From the NCBI GenBank assembly GCA_016932165.1, contig JAFGDK010000077.1, positions 1 to 44,416 of the forward strand: a stretch of 44,416 nucleotides of DNA, in the 5' to 3' direction. Below are positions 31,869-41,928 of this stretch, piece after piece. Positions within the stretch are counted from its first letter, which is position 1. Every line of letters begins with the position of its first letter. The translations under genes and the position numbers were made by a program. Below the pieces are notes generated by a model, which saw nothing but the letters and a program-made list of their open reading frames with translations, did not search any database and was not told the DNA's origin. The stretch comes from Anaerolineales bacterium (GTDB taxonomy: Bacteria; Chloroflexota; Anaerolineae; Anaerolineales; UBA11579).

Positions 31869-32061
31869 AACCTTCTTCCTTTGTTATTTGTAGAAATCAA
31901 GCATTTTTCTCATTATATCGTGAGAAATGGGCGAAATGCGGGTACAAAGTATGATGTTTGGATTCTTTATCAGGCACGATACGCTCCCAGAACAGACCCC
32001 CTCCAAATCACCCGGCGGCTGAGTGATTGATCACCGCGGTCCCCAATCACCTGGTTGGACC

Positions 32062-32916
32062 TCAAATATGGAAGCCTTCCCAAGTGCCGGTGAGGAAGTA
32101 ACGGGCCAAATCGATTGCCCCGATGTGAATCAGCGCCAGGATCAGGCCAACCAGCACCCAGTTGAGGGTATCCACCCAGTGGATGCAGCGGTTCTCCCGG
32201 TTGAAGATGATCATCAGGATCATGATATACAGCATCGCCAGAATCACAATGATGCCAATCACCCCAATATACGTAAAGGCCTGCAGTAAGAAAGGGATCT
32301 CTGTCAGGATCAGGGCAGCGCTGACTGCCCCGGACAGTACAAATCCGCCAAACTGTGCCCAGGTTTGCAGGTAGGGGCGCGGGTCATATTCTCGCCAAAT
32401 GGTCTGGTTCAATGTGGGCAAAATCATAGCCGCCATCCCCAAGCCCATCCCGGTACCGGTGATCAAGCGCAGCGTGTTGTTGGGTGTGTAGAGTAGTCCC
32501 TGACCAAAGTACAGCTTGGAAGCAGAATTAGCGCCATCCACGGCAAAGCCGAGCAAAAAGATCCCCAGCACGATCAGTTTTTCCCTATCAGGCCATTCTG
32601 CCCGCCGCCTGCCGAGGATCAGCTGGTAGGCCAGGCCGACAAAGATCCCAACATACATCCCGGTGCAGCGGGCGCACAGCGAAACCGGCTGGCCGTTGAT
32701 CTGGAAGGAACGTGACGAGATCTGATGGCAAAGGGCATACCCGACGGCGTCGGCTTTGCCTTCAAGGCCGGGAGGGGTATTCAACAGCCAGGCAGCCAGC
32801 AGCAGCACCGCGCAGACCATCAGCATCCAGCGTGAGGTCCGCCGGCCAGGTTTCAGCCGCTGGAACAGGTTGGCACTTTTCTTACTTCCTTCTGGGTGGG
32901 TGTCTTGAACAGGCAT
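32062..32916 (-). CDS. DUF2085-like membrane protein
   Basis: Protein of about 284 residues with a cytoplasmic N-terminus, a first helix (about 30-46) and about six more. The family core is CHQISSRSFQINGQPVSLCARCTGMY (split here by its positions 63-87, with Cys63, Cys81 and Cys84), followed by an ILGIFLLGFAVDGANSA helix and a LRLITGTGMGLGMA segment. The three cysteines near a membrane loop suggest a metal or redox site; the function of DUF2085 is unknown. The start is uncertain: I use ATG 32916, but a GTG at 32967 is in frame and neither has a clear ribosome site. Confidence 0.8.
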   Translation of the reverse strand: MPVQDTHPEGSKKSANLFQRLKPGRRTSRWMLMVCAVLLLAAWLLNTPPGLEGKADAVGYALCHQISSRSFQINGQPVSLCARCTGMYVGIFVGLAYQLILGRRRAEWPDREKLIVLGIFLLGFAVDGANSASKLYFGQGLLYTPNNTLRLITGTGMGLGMAAMILPTLNQTIWREYDPRPYLQTWAQFGGFVLSGAVSAALILTEIPFLLQAFTYIGVIGIIVILAMLYIMILMIIFNRENRCIHWVDTLNWVLVGLILALIHIGAIDLARYFLTGTWEGFHI

Positions 32917-33027
32917 ACCGGTAATCTTTGCGTGGTGAAAAAATCTGGGCAGAATGGAGTTGTTCACAAGATTGTATCACCAAACAAAAGTGTAAGAATT
33001 TGTCATTCAAATGAAATGTTTTCTGGT

Positions 33028-33056
33028 TTGCGCTAAGTTCTGAGTGTTGTTATAGT
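33028..33056 (+). promoter_or_regulatory. Putative promoter of the DUF3048 gene
   Basis: TTGCGC (33028-33033) lies 17 bases before TATAGT (33051-33056), which has an extended -10 TG at 33048-33049. Transcription would start near 33063, only a few bases before ATG 33067, so the mRNA may be leaderless; no Shine-Dalgarno sequence is visible. Confidence 0.5.
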
Positions 33057-33066
33057 TGATGATGGT

Positions 33067-34578
33067 ATGAAAGAAGCAAGACATTTACTGGTGATAGTTG
33101 GATTATGCACTGCGCTGCTGCTGACAGTTTCAGTCAGCGCACACAGCGGGAGCGTTCTGGCACAATCTGTGACGGATACGGCCACACCGGAGAAGACCCT
33201 GGTGGTGACGCCCAGTCCCACGCTGACAACTACAGCCACGGAAGAACTGCTGCCGCCGGATGCGGCTGAACATACCCTGACCCCCACTACCCCTCCTACC
33301 CTGACCCCCACCCTGACGCCGATCCCGCGCGTCCCTGAGACCGGCTTTCCGGTGGTGATCCCGCTGCTCTCCAGCGGCCCGCCCGAGGACGGCTACGGCC
33401 CGGAAGGATACCCAAACTACATCAACCCGCTGACCGGGTTGGTGGTGCCAGACCCGGATGGGCTTGACCGCCGTCCGGTGGCGATCAAGGTGACCAACTA
33501 TCCCCGCTATGTGCGGCCGCAGGCCGGGCTGTCCAAAGCCGATATCGTCTATGAGTATTACATGGAGCAAGGCATCTCACGGTTCATCGCTGTGTTCTAC
33601 GGCCAGGAAGCGGAGAAGGTCGGGCCGGTGCGTTCCGGTCGGCTGTTTGATGAGCATATCTTCCGGATGTATGATTCTTTCTTCGTCTTCGGTTATGCTG
33701 ATGTGCACGTGATTGAATATTTTGAAGCCCTGGAGACAGAGATTGTGCGCCGCTTTGTCCTGGAAAACGATCTGGATAAAGCCAAAACCTGCGGGGTGGA
33801 CCCGCCCAGCCGGTTGTGCCGAGACCGCCAGTTGGAAGGCTATAACACTATGTTTGCTGATACTGCCGCCATTCGCCGCTTTTTTGATCTCAATTACGGC
33901 AATAACCAGCGACCCGACCTGGGCGGGATGTATTTCTCCGATCATGTTACCCCCAGCCAGCAACCGGCCGCCATCCTTAAGCTGCGCTATTCACCTTCAA
34001 TCTACAACTATTGGGAATATGACCCGGATACCGGCTTATACCTGCGCTGGCAGGAAACCCAGGGGAACATGGACCTCTCAATTGAGACCTACCTGCCGCA
34101 TTATGACGGTCTGACCAAGGCGCGGCTGAGCGCTTCTAATGTGGTCTTCCTGGTGGTGGATCACAAGTTCCATGCCTACACCGAAGGTACGGAGATTTTG
34201 GGCATCAACCTGACTGGCAAGGGGCTGGCCTATGTCTTCCGTGACGGGTTCTATTACCCGGCAGAATGGGTACGTCCAGAAGAAGGCGGGGTGCTGCAGC
34301 TCTTCACGCTTGAGGGAGAACCGTTCGCATTGAAACCAGGGCAGACCTGGTTTGAGGTTGTCAGCCAGTACACCGAACTGGATCGTGAGGGCAGCTCCTG
34401 GAGTTTTCATTTCCAACTGCCGCCAGACACTTTCGGCTCGATTTATGTGATGGATCCAAATGTCAGCCCGTTGGAGTGGTTTTACGAGGACCAGAACCCC
34501 GGCAAGATCATGCCCTGGAACGGGGTGATTGAAACGCCAAAACCAACACCCACGCCCACCACCGCAGCAGATGGATAA
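33067..34578 (+). CDS. Secreted DUF3048 (YerB-like) protein
   Basis: Exported protein of 503 residues. A signal peptide (about 1-33) ends near SAHSGSVLAQ, and a Thr/Pro-rich linker (about 35-95) follows. The DUF3048 domain starts at NPLTGLVVPDPDGLDRRPVAIKV and continues PQAGLSKADIVYEY and GPVRSGRLFD, the signature of the YerB family. A second, C-terminal DUF3048 part (about 330-480) includes WVRPEEGGVLQLFTLEGEPFALKPGQTWFEVV. The family's biochemical role is not established; the protein is presumably outside the membrane. The tail is again rich in Thr-Pro. It is a single gene with its own promoter. Confidence 0.88.
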   Translation: MKEARHLLVIVGLCTALLLTVSVSAHSGSVLAQSVTDTATPEKTLVVTPSPTLTTTATEELLPPDAAEHTLTPTTPPTLTPTLTPIPRVPETGFPVVIPLLSSGPPEDGYGPEGYPNYINPLTGLVVPDPDGLDRRPVAIKVTNYPRYVRPQAGLSKADIVYEYYMEQGISRFIAVFYGQEAEKVGPVRSGRLFDEHIFRMYDSFFVFGYADVHVIEYFEALETEIVRRFVLENDLDKAKTCGVDPPSRLCRDRQLEGYNTMFADTAAIRRFFDLNYGNNQRPDLGGMYFSDHVTPSQQPAAILKLRYSPSIYNYWEYDPDTGLYLRWQETQGNMDLSIETYLPHYDGLTKARLSASNVVFLVVDHKFHAYTEGTEILGINLTGKGLAYVFRDGFYYPAEWVRPEEGGVLQLFTLEGEPFALKPGQTWFEVVSQYTELDREGSSWSFHFQLPPDTFGSIYVMDPNVSPLEWFYEDQNPGKIMPWNGVIETPKPTPTPTTAADG

Positions 34579-34660
34579 GGAAGCGCCCGGCGAGAAAGAG
34601 CGCTAATTAGCGAATATCTACCAGCTAACCCAAAGGTTGATTGAAGGATGCCCCTACCAT

Positions 34661-37183
34661 TCAGCTTGGCTGAATCTCCAACCCATTCAGCAACCTGAGC
34701 AGGGCCAGCGCCTCTGGTTTGCTACCCGCCCCCTGCTCCCCACCCGGCCCGACACAGGAGGGACAACCGTCGGCGCACTCGCAGGCCTGCACCAGCTCCA
34801 GGGTGCGGCGCATGATCTCATCGTGGAGCTGATAGAGCCTCTCGCTGAACCCCACCCCGGCGGGTACTTCTTCATAGATCACCACCACCGGGCGCCCCTC
34901 CGCCAACAAGGACTGCGGATCATAATGGATGCCCAGGTCATTTGGGGCACACATCAAAAACAGCGGGGCGATGTGTCCCAGCGCAAAGGCCAGCCCCGAT
35001 AACCCGCTGCGTACCCGTACCACCGATTCCGCCCGCCGGTGGCAGGTTGGACACAGCGTCACCAAGTTCTCCAGCCGGTTGGCCTCGGTAAAATCCTCAA
35101 ACGCCCGGAAGGGGATCCTGTGGTGCACATCGTGAGTACGCCGGTCCTCAGGCAGGCCGCAGTTCTGGCAGGTGAAGTTATCCCGTTGACGGGCGGTGTC
35201 TCGTTGACGGGGCCAGTTGGGGCCGTAGCGGTTGGGATCATTCTGCCACAGGTTCTGGTCACGCAGCAGGTTCACGGCTTCATCGGCCAGCGAAAGCCAG
35301 TAGCCGTAAGTTTGGAACTGGCGCACCGGCATCTCCAGCAGACCAATTCCCAGCCGCTGGTGGGTGTGCCACTCGATCTTGTGGTAGCCGGTCACCCGGC
35401 TGCTGATGTTCAGCTCACCGTAGAACTTCTCTGCCGCCTGCGCTTCCAAGTGGTCAAAGACCTCCAGCATGGTGACATCTGATTCGCGGCGCGGCTGGGT
35501 GTAGTAATCCACCTCCGCTGGCAGCAGATAGGCTAGGTCCTGTTCCAGATCAAGCTGGTCGACCAGGTAACTGCGCCCTTCATGGATGTAGACCGCCTCT
35601 GGATGCACCATCCAGTCGGCGCTGGCAGAATCCACCTCCCCGATCGTGCGCCAGCCCTCTTCTGTCTGGGTGTGCAGCACCACCGTATTCGGCGAGGCCG
35701 AACGCAGCGAGATCGCCTGAGCCGGGTAATCGGATGCCGTCCAGTAATATTTTCCCTTTGATTGATACACTTCGCCGCTGGCTTCCAGCAAGTGCAGATA
35801 TTCAGCTACCTCCTCGCTAGGGACGCGGCCAAAGCCCTCCCCGGCGTGGAAGGGCAGCTCAAAGGCCGCACAGCGGATATGCCCCAGCAGGATCAGCAGG
35901 TTATTAGGATTGACCAAGGCCTGCTCAGGTGAGCTGCCGAAGAAGAACTCTGGGTGCCGGGCGAGGAATTGGTCCAGCGGGTTGGCAGAGGTTGCCAGCA
36001 CGGCCAGCGAGACCTCCCGCTTTCGCCCGGCGCGACCCGCCTGCTGCCAGGTGCCAGAGATCGTTCCTGGATAGCCGGTCAGGATGGCGGCATCCATCCC
36101 GCCGATATCGATCCCCAGTTCCAGCGCCGGGGTAGCCACCACCGCCCGCACCTCGCCAGAACGCAGCCCGGCTTCGATTTCGCGGCGCTGGCGGGGCAGG
36201 TAGCCGCTGCGGTAGCCGCGCACGGCCTCTGGGTCGCTGGTCTCCAGCCGCAGGTAGTTGAGCATCACCTCGATCGACCGCCGGGTCTGACCAAAAACGA
36301 TCGTCTGGATCTGGTAGGCCAGCAGGTCGGAGGCCAGGCGGACAGATTCCTGCATCACACTGCGGCGGATGCCCAGGTCGGGGTTGACGATCGGCGGGTT
36401 GTAGATCAGAAAATGCTTGGGGCCGCGCGGCGAACCGTCTTCATCCACCAGTTTGACGCGTTCCTCGATCAGGTTGCCGGCCAGCTCCACCGGATTGGCG
36501 ATCGTGGCCGAGGTCAGGATGATGGTGGGCGATGCACCATAGAACTGGGTGATGCGCTTCAAGCGCCGCAGCACGTTGGCGACATGTGAACCAAACACCC
36601 CCCGGTAGATATGCATCTCATCGATCACGATGTACTGCAAATTGGCAAAGAACTCCGCCCAGCGGGTGTGGTGCGGTAAGATGCCGGTGTGCAGCATATC
36701 GGGGTTGGAGATGATGATGCGGGCATTCTGGCGTACCTTGGGCCGCGCCGACTGGACGGTATCGCCGTCATACGTGCCGGCGGGCACATGCAATTCATCC
36801 GGCAGCAGGCGGTTGAAAGCTTCCAGCTCGTTCTTCTGGTCCTGGGCCAGCGCCTTGGTAGGGAAGAGATACAATGCCCGTCCCTCCGGCAGGCGGATCA
36901 GACGGTTTAGCACAGGCAGGTTGTAAGCCAGGGTCTTGCCGCTGGCCGTGCCGGTCACCAGGGCCACATGTTCCCCTTTGTGGGTGTGCCCCCACACCGC
37001 CGCCTGATGGCTGTACAGGCTAGTAAAACCGCGCTGCTTAAGCACCAAAGCCAGCTCCGGGTGAAGGTCAGGCGGCAGCGGGGCGAGCACCTCCTGCCGG
37101 GCGGGGACGGTATGCCATTCGATCACATTGCCGCCGATGGTCGGCTCGGCGCGCCAGTGAGCCAGCAAGGAATTCAGGGACAT
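34661..37183 (-). CDS. MrfA-like DEAD/DEAH helicase with an HNH insertion
   Basis: Superfamily 2 helicase of 840 residues related to MrfA/YprA, a DNA repair helicase. Motifs are Q-like YSHQAAVW (57-64), Walker A GTASGKT (78-84), LFPTKALAQDQ, DEMH (188-191), TSATIAN and, in the second RecA domain, VVATPALELGIDIGG and QAGRAGR. After a middle region comes an HNH/zinc module (about 655-730) with CQNCG, DVHHRIPF, NLVTLCPTCH, and then a DUF1998-type C-terminus with its cysteine cluster CECADGCPSCVG near 808. The HNH between helicase and DUF1998 is not part of Bacillus MrfA. The catalytic His pair and both CxxC knuckles are intact, so nuclease activity is possible. Single gene. Confidence 0.87.
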   Translation of the reverse strand: MSLNSLLAHWRAEPTIGGNVIEWHTVPARQEVLAPLPPDLHPELALVLKQRGFTSLYSHQAAVWGHTHKGEHVALVTGTASGKTLAYNLPVLNRLIRLPEGRALYLFPTKALAQDQKNELEAFNRLLPDELHVPAGTYDGDTVQSARPKVRQNARIIISNPDMLHTGILPHHTRWAEFFANLQYIVIDEMHIYRGVFGSHVANVLRRLKRITQFYGASPTIILTSATIANPVELAGNLIEERVKLVDEDGSPRGPKHFLIYNPPIVNPDLGIRRSVMQESVRLASDLLAYQIQTIVFGQTRRSIEVMLNYLRLETSDPEAVRGYRSGYLPRQRREIEAGLRSGEVRAVVATPALELGIDIGGMDAAILTGYPGTISGTWQQAGRAGRKREVSLAVLATSANPLDQFLARHPEFFFGSSPEQALVNPNNLLILLGHIRCAAFELPFHAGEGFGRVPSEEVAEYLHLLEASGEVYQSKGKYYWTASDYPAQAISLRSASPNTVVLHTQTEEGWRTIGEVDSASADWMVHPEAVYIHEGRSYLVDQLDLEQDLAYLLPAEVDYYTQPRRESDVTMLEVFDHLEAQAAEKFYGELNISSRVTGYHKIEWHTHQRLGIGLLEMPVRQFQTYGYWLSLADEAVNLLRDQNLWQNDPNRYGPNWPRQRDTARQRDNFTCQNCGLPEDRRTHDVHHRIPFRAFEDFTEANRLENLVTLCPTCHRRAESVVRVRSGLSGLAFALGHIAPLFLMCAPNDLGIHYDPQSLLAEGRPVVVIYEEVPAGVGFSERLYQLHDEIMRRTLELVQACECADGCPSCVGPGGEQGAGSKPEALALLRLLNGLEIQPS

Positions 37184-37307
37184 GCGGGTATTATACTGCG
37201 TAGGTCTTGGAAGTTTGGGAGATTATCAAGCCGTTTGAATTTGGTTAGGGGATTGTTATCCTAATCCTGCCTCTAACCCTTCAGTGCTAAATCACTAGTC
37301 CCTTTCT

Positions 37308-39644
37308 TTATAACGGCCAAAAGATAGGCAGGACAAAAACAGTCAGGGCCAGGATGATCAATACCAGCGGCAGGCCGGTTTTGATATAGTCGCTGAACTT
37401 GTAGCCGCCGGGACCCATCACGAGGATATTGGTCGGGTGTCCAACCGGACTGAGGAAGGAAGAAGTGGCTGCTACCACCACAACCATCGCCAGCGCATAC
37501 GGGGAGAGTCCCAAGTCCCGGGCTGTGGTGAGGGCGACCGGTGCCATCAGCACAGTAATGACCGGATTGGGCATCACCTGGGAGGCAAGGGCGGTCAGCA
37601 GGAAGAGCCCGGCGATCAGCGCCTGGGTGCCATAAGGCTGCAGGAAGCGAATCATCTCGGAGGCCAGGAACTGGGCAGTGCCGGAGGTTTGCATCGCAAT
37701 CCCCAGCGGCAGCATCCCGGCGATCAGGAAGACCGCCTTCCACTCAATCGCGCGGTAGGCTTCGTCCATGTGCAGGCTGCCGGTGAGTACCATCAAGGCG
37801 CCGCCGCTGATCGCCGCTACCGCGATCGGCATGATCCCCAGACTGACGGTAATTATCACAGCAAGCATCAGCCCGGCGGCGATCGGGGCTTTCTTCAGGC
37901 GCGGGGGGAGCTGGGCTTCTTCCCTCAGCGGGATAAAATCTGGTTCTGAGGCCAGCAGGCGCAGCCGCTCGCGCGGGCCAAAGACTAACAAAGCATCGCC
38001 AAAACGGAGTGGGTAATCCCGCAAACCAGAACGGTGAGTGGTACCGCCGCGCCAGATGGCGAGGACACTTAACCCATACTTCTCCCGGAAGTGGATCTCG
38101 CGCAGGGTTTTCCCTGGCAGGGAAGACTGCGGCGAGATGGCCACCTCCAGCAGCCCAACCGTATCCGATTCCATATCTTCGTATTGCGGGTGAGCCTCTG
38201 TGTCGACGATCAATTCATGCAGAGATTCCAGAGTGGCAATGGTCTCAGGATTGACGCGCACCAGCAGCTGATCGCCGGTCATAATCTTTTCATTGGCCAC
38301 CGGCATGAGGATCATCTTATGATCGCGCATGATGCCCATCACACCCATACGGTAGGCGTCTCCCAGATGAGAGTCGGCAATGGTATAACCCACCAGGTGC
38401 GATTTAGGCGGGATTCGGATCAGGGAAAGTGATTTTTCGAGCTCATATCTGGCGGCATCGGTCTTTGCCACCGTCAGGCTGCTGTTATTGTTGAGAGTTT
38501 CCGCCTGGCGGCGGCTGATCAGCATTAGGAGCTTATCATCTGGCTTGAGGACAATTGATTCAAGCTGGTAATGAATCGGACGGCCATCCCGCCAAATTGC
38601 CAGCACCACCCCGCCGTACTGTTGGCGGAAGTGGAGCTGTTCCAGGTTCCTGCTCACCAGCGGAGACCCGGGTGGCAGAACGGCTTCTGCAAGCATTACT
38701 TCATCGGAGGTGAGATATTCCGGGGGAATCTGATAAGAGAGGATCGTGAATTGCGGACCTTTGTTCCATTCGAGCAGGTAATCCGCCCGTCCGGTGACCA
38801 ACAGCCTGTCTCCGGAGCGGAGCACTGTCTCCGGGTTGGGGCCGAGGTTGGTGTGCCCCTCACGTATCACGGCGATCACGTTCAACCCAAGCACCGATCC
38901 GAGCCGGCTTCTGCCCAAAGTGCAGCCGTCCAGCCGGGTGTTTGCAGGCAGGGTGATGACAAACATGCGCTCCTCGATGGCAAAGGTATCGCTGGCTTCA
39001 GCATCTGGCTGCTGGAACTCCCTGGTCATATCCCGGTGAGGAAGCAGACGCCGCCCGAAGGTACTCAGGTACAGGATGCCCGCCAAAGTGACCACCGCAC
39101 CAAAGGGAGCAAAATCAAACAGAGTAAAGGGCTGGTAACCGAAATCGACCAGAATGTCGCTGACCAGAATATTGGATGGTGTGCCAATCATGGTGGTCAT
39201 TCCACCCAGCAGGGAACTGAAGGCCAGCGGCAGCAGAATTCGTGATGCCGGGCGGCCAATCCGGCGGCAGATATCCAAAACCACGGGCAGCAGGAGTGCC
39301 GTGACGCCCACATTGTTCATGAATGCCGATAACAGCGCTGAGACCACCATTAAGATCAGTAATGTTCGGATTTCTTTATCCCCGCTCAGGCGCAGCACTT
39401 GGCGTCCCAGCCAGGCAGCCACACCGGTGCGGGTAAGCCCGGCGCTGAGGATGAAAACTGCCCAAATGGTTACCACTGCCGGGCTGCTGAAGCCGGAGAG
39501 AGTTTCTTCAGCGTTGACCAGACCGGTGATTGCCAGCACAGAGAGGGTCAGCAGGGCAACCAGGTCTGCTCGCAGCCATTCGGTGATAAACAGGATAACC
39601 GCAAATCCAAGAATCGAGAGGGTCAGGATGATTTCAGTGCTCAT
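37308..39644 (-). CDS. SLC13/DASS-like transporter with four RCK_C-like domains
   Basis: Membrane transporter of 778 residues. The N-terminal half-transporter (about 1-190) carries the SNT motif GGMTTMIGTPSNILVS. The cytoplasmic middle (about 215-575) holds four consecutive RCK_C/TrkA-C-like units, recognisable by the repeated pattern of a strand, an LG/FR turn and a closing DRLLV-type strand: about 215-290, 305-385, 400-470 and 490-565. The C-terminal half (about 580-778) carries the second motif SFLSPVGHPTNILVMGPGGY. Such proteins move anions such as dicarboxylates or sulfate with Na+; the RCK_C units probably sense a nucleotide or ion. Two such units are more usual. Substrate unknown. Confidence 0.87.
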   Translation of the reverse strand: MSTEIILTLSILGFAVILFITEWLRADLVALLTLSVLAITGLVNAEETLSGFSSPAVVTIWAVFILSAGLTRTGVAAWLGRQVLRLSGDKEIRTLLILMVVSALLSAFMNNVGVTALLLPVVLDICRRIGRPASRILLPLAFSSLLGGMTTMIGTPSNILVSDILVDFGYQPFTLFDFAPFGAVVTLAGILYLSTFGRRLLPHRDMTREFQQPDAEASDTFAIEERMFVITLPANTRLDGCTLGRSRLGSVLGLNVIAVIREGHTNLGPNPETVLRSGDRLLVTGRADYLLEWNKGPQFTILSYQIPPEYLTSDEVMLAEAVLPPGSPLVSRNLEQLHFRQQYGGVVLAIWRDGRPIHYQLESIVLKPDDKLLMLISRRQAETLNNNSSLTVAKTDAARYELEKSLSLIRIPPKSHLVGYTIADSHLGDAYRMGVMGIMRDHKMILMPVANEKIMTGDQLLVRVNPETIATLESLHELIVDTEAHPQYEDMESDTVGLLEVAISPQSSLPGKTLREIHFREKYGLSVLAIWRGGTTHRSGLRDYPLRFGDALLVFGPRERLRLLASEPDFIPLREEAQLPPRLKKAPIAAGLMLAVIITVSLGIMPIAVAAISGGALMVLTGSLHMDEAYRAIEWKAVFLIAGMLPLGIAMQTSGTAQFLASEMIRFLQPYGTQALIAGLFLLTALASQVMPNPVITVLMAPVALTTARDLGLSPYALAMVVVVAATSSFLSPVGHPTNILVMGPGGYKFSDYIKTGLPLVLIILALTVFVLPIFWPL

Positions 39645-39689
39645 TGCCTTAGATTATACATGAGGCCCCTGTTGAGGGGAACTACCCAC

Positions 39690-39719
39690 TTGATTTTAAT
39701 ATCCGAAAGACGGTAAACT
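39690..39719 (+). promoter_or_regulatory. Possible promoter of the WD40-like lipoprotein gene
   Basis: TTGATT (39690-39695) and TAAACT (39714-39719) are 18 bases apart, upstream of the GGAAGGGG ribosome site at about 39760-39767. Both boxes deviate from consensus, so the call is tentative. Confidence 0.35.
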
Positions 39720-39771
39720 GGTATGAGGGTTTTTTCGATGTACTCCAGCTGTAAAAAGGAAGGGGATCAGA

Positions 39772-41913
39772 ATGTCTAAGCAAAGTGTTGTTTTCCTGCT
39801 GGCGATGGCGATGCTGCTGGCCAGCTGCGGGACTGATGCACAACCAGAGGCCGCGATACCAAGCGCCACGCCACGGCTAACGAACACAGCAACACCTATC
39901 CCCACCAATACGCCAGAACCGACCCCCACCCATACGCCCACGCCGACAATAATCCCCTCTCCTACCCCAACACTGGTCCCAGCAGGTCGTGAGGCGATCA
40001 GCCTGGAAAATGCCTCTCAGCTAGAAGTGCTGGATTGGCCGATCTATGGCAGCGTATCGAATGCCTTCTATGCCACAGAAGACCAGGAAAAACTGGCCTC
40101 CGTGCTGATGACCCGCACACACCTGGTGGGGTATTCTCTGGACGGGGAATATCTGTATGAACTCCCTGCACCTCAAAGGAATTTCTTCTTGCCAGCCCAG
40201 GAATTGCCGTCTAACTTTGCTGGAAATTTCCATTACGTTGCGCTGCCCTCTGCTGACGAGACCTATACTGTAGAAATCTACGATCTCACTACTGGGCAAA
40301 TGGCATATCAATTTGACCATTTGAAGAATTTTCCCCAAGCTGAATTCCAACAAAATGAATATGGATCGAGTGTGTTGACGATTGCCTTCAATGAGTTGGG
40401 CACACTGATGGCGACAGCATACCAAGATACTACCCTCAGCATTTGGGAACTGGAGACAGGAAAAGAATATTCCTTACCGCGTACCTTCCAGTTCGTCCAA
40501 ACAATCGCATTTTCAGAAGACAGCAGCTTATTAGCAATCTCTGATGGTTTTTGGAACGAAAGCTTAGAAATTTTTGACATCACGGATTTTGAAAACATTG
40601 AAGTGAAGTTATCACAGAATGGAGTAGGAACGCTGGTTTCGACACCATTTTCGAAGGGCAACAAATACCTTGTCACAATGATCCAGTCATCAAACCCAAA
40701 ATATGCCTATTTTGATCTTGAGAAAATGGAAATGGTGGAACGGGCGGGTTTGCCAGCGGGAACACAGCCGGTTTTCTCAGAAGATGGGGACTATCTGATC
40801 TTCCAGGCAAATTGGTGGGCAGATGGAGTTGAGATGTCTGCCATCAATCTAGAAACGCGGGAAAGAACCAAGGATCAGGAATTTATCCAGGATATTTTAC
40901 CGGAGGAACAGGGTTATTGGGATGACTTGCAAGAGATGAGCTATGACCAAATCTCTTTCTTCTCGCCGCGCGAAATTCGACCGTATAAAAACACCTTCAC
41001 TGCCTGGGATGAGTGGCAGTACTACACCAGCCAGGAGATGACAGATGGCAAGTATCAATTGGCATACTGGCTGCTATGGGAAACCTCAACAGCGCTTGAA
41101 ATCTCTTTGGATGCCGTCCCAGCCGATGAATACATCAGCCTGACCGGCAAGTTCGGCCAGTCGGAGGATGAGATTTTCTATTGTCTGGGAACTCAACTGC
41201 TTAGGAATCAAATTGGAGGATCAACTGATCCGGTTGTGCTGGCGGAAAATTGCGCCGCGCCGGGTGTGGTGGCCTACGACCCCGGCCACATTGTGGTTGC
41301 CTACCCGGTTAGCAACAAAGTCGTAGAAGTGATCAATGTTGCAAGTGGTGAAACCTTATTCAGGCTGGGCGGGTATACCAGAGATTTGGCAGAAATCCAT
41401 TTTTCACCAGATGGCTCAGTACTTGTTTTGAAAGCAGAACCAAACCTGGACCGCCCGGGCACCTTTGACTTTAGCGAACTGATGCTGTTCTTCTTAGATT
41501 ATGAGAATATGAAAGCGGAAGCGGTTCCACTCGATATTCAGAGAAAAGTGTTTGAAGATTATGTCATGGAGGTGGCGGTCACAGGCGATGGAAGCTATCT
41601 GGCGGCTGGGGTCAGCACGCAGGATGCAGATAAGAACCCGCCCAAGATTTACCTGTGGGATTTCGAAGGGCTGGGGGCGCGAAGACGCACAATTTACGCC
41701 TGGGCTGCCAGCATGACTTTCTCACCGGATAAAGCCATCCTGGCGGTTTCAACCGGCGAGAGCTTCCAGTTATACGCAGTTACCACATCTGAACTCCTGG
41801 CAGAATACTCTCCTCCCATGGGTTCACGGATTGAGCAGCTTCTCTTCTCGCAGGATGGGAAAAGCCTATTCGTACTGGTCGATGGCGCGGTCTCCATCTG
41901 GGGCGTGCCCTAG
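39772..41913 (+). CDS. WD40-like beta-propeller lipoprotein
   Basis: Secreted lipoprotein of 713 residues. The signal peptide ends at lipobox LLASC (Cys19), and a long Thr-Pro-rich linker (about 30-70, TPTPTHTPTPT-like) lifts the rest from the membrane. The remainder shows loosely conserved repeats of a WD40/YVTN type: LTIAFNELGTLMATAYQDTTLSIWELETGK, IAFSEDSSLLAISDG, IHFSPDGSVLVLKAE, MTFSPDKAILAVSTG and LLFSQDGKSLFVLVDGAVSIWGVP at the end. This predicts one or two propellers for protein or ligand binding. No enzyme motif is seen. Strong ribosome site. The glycosyltransferase gene starts 15 bases after its stop, so both may share a transcript. Confidence 0.85.
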   Translation: MSKQSVVFLLAMAMLLASCGTDAQPEAAIPSATPRLTNTATPIPTNTPEPTPTHTPTPTIIPSPTPTLVPAGREAISLENASQLEVLDWPIYGSVSNAFYATEDQEKLASVLMTRTHLVGYSLDGEYLYELPAPQRNFFLPAQELPSNFAGNFHYVALPSADETYTVEIYDLTTGQMAYQFDHLKNFPQAEFQQNEYGSSVLTIAFNELGTLMATAYQDTTLSIWELETGKEYSLPRTFQFVQTIAFSEDSSLLAISDGFWNESLEIFDITDFENIEVKLSQNGVGTLVSTPFSKGNKYLVTMIQSSNPKYAYFDLEKMEMVERAGLPAGTQPVFSEDGDYLIFQANWWADGVEMSAINLETRERTKDQEFIQDILPEEQGYWDDLQEMSYDQISFFSPREIRPYKNTFTAWDEWQYYTSQEMTDGKYQLAYWLLWETSTALEISLDAVPADEYISLTGKFGQSEDEIFYCLGTQLLRNQIGGSTDPVVLAENCAAPGVVAYDPGHIVVAYPVSNKVVEVINVASGETLFRLGGYTRDLAEIHFSPDGSVLVLKAEPNLDRPGTFDFSELMLFFLDYENMKAEAVPLDIQRKVFEDYVMEVAVTGDGSYLAAGVSTQDADKNPPKIYLWDFEGLGARRRTIYAWAASMTFSPDKAILAVSTGESFQLYAVTTSELLAEYSPPMGSRIEQLLFSQDGKSLFVLVDGAVSIWGVP

Positions 41914-41928
41914 AAAGGAAAGACGATC

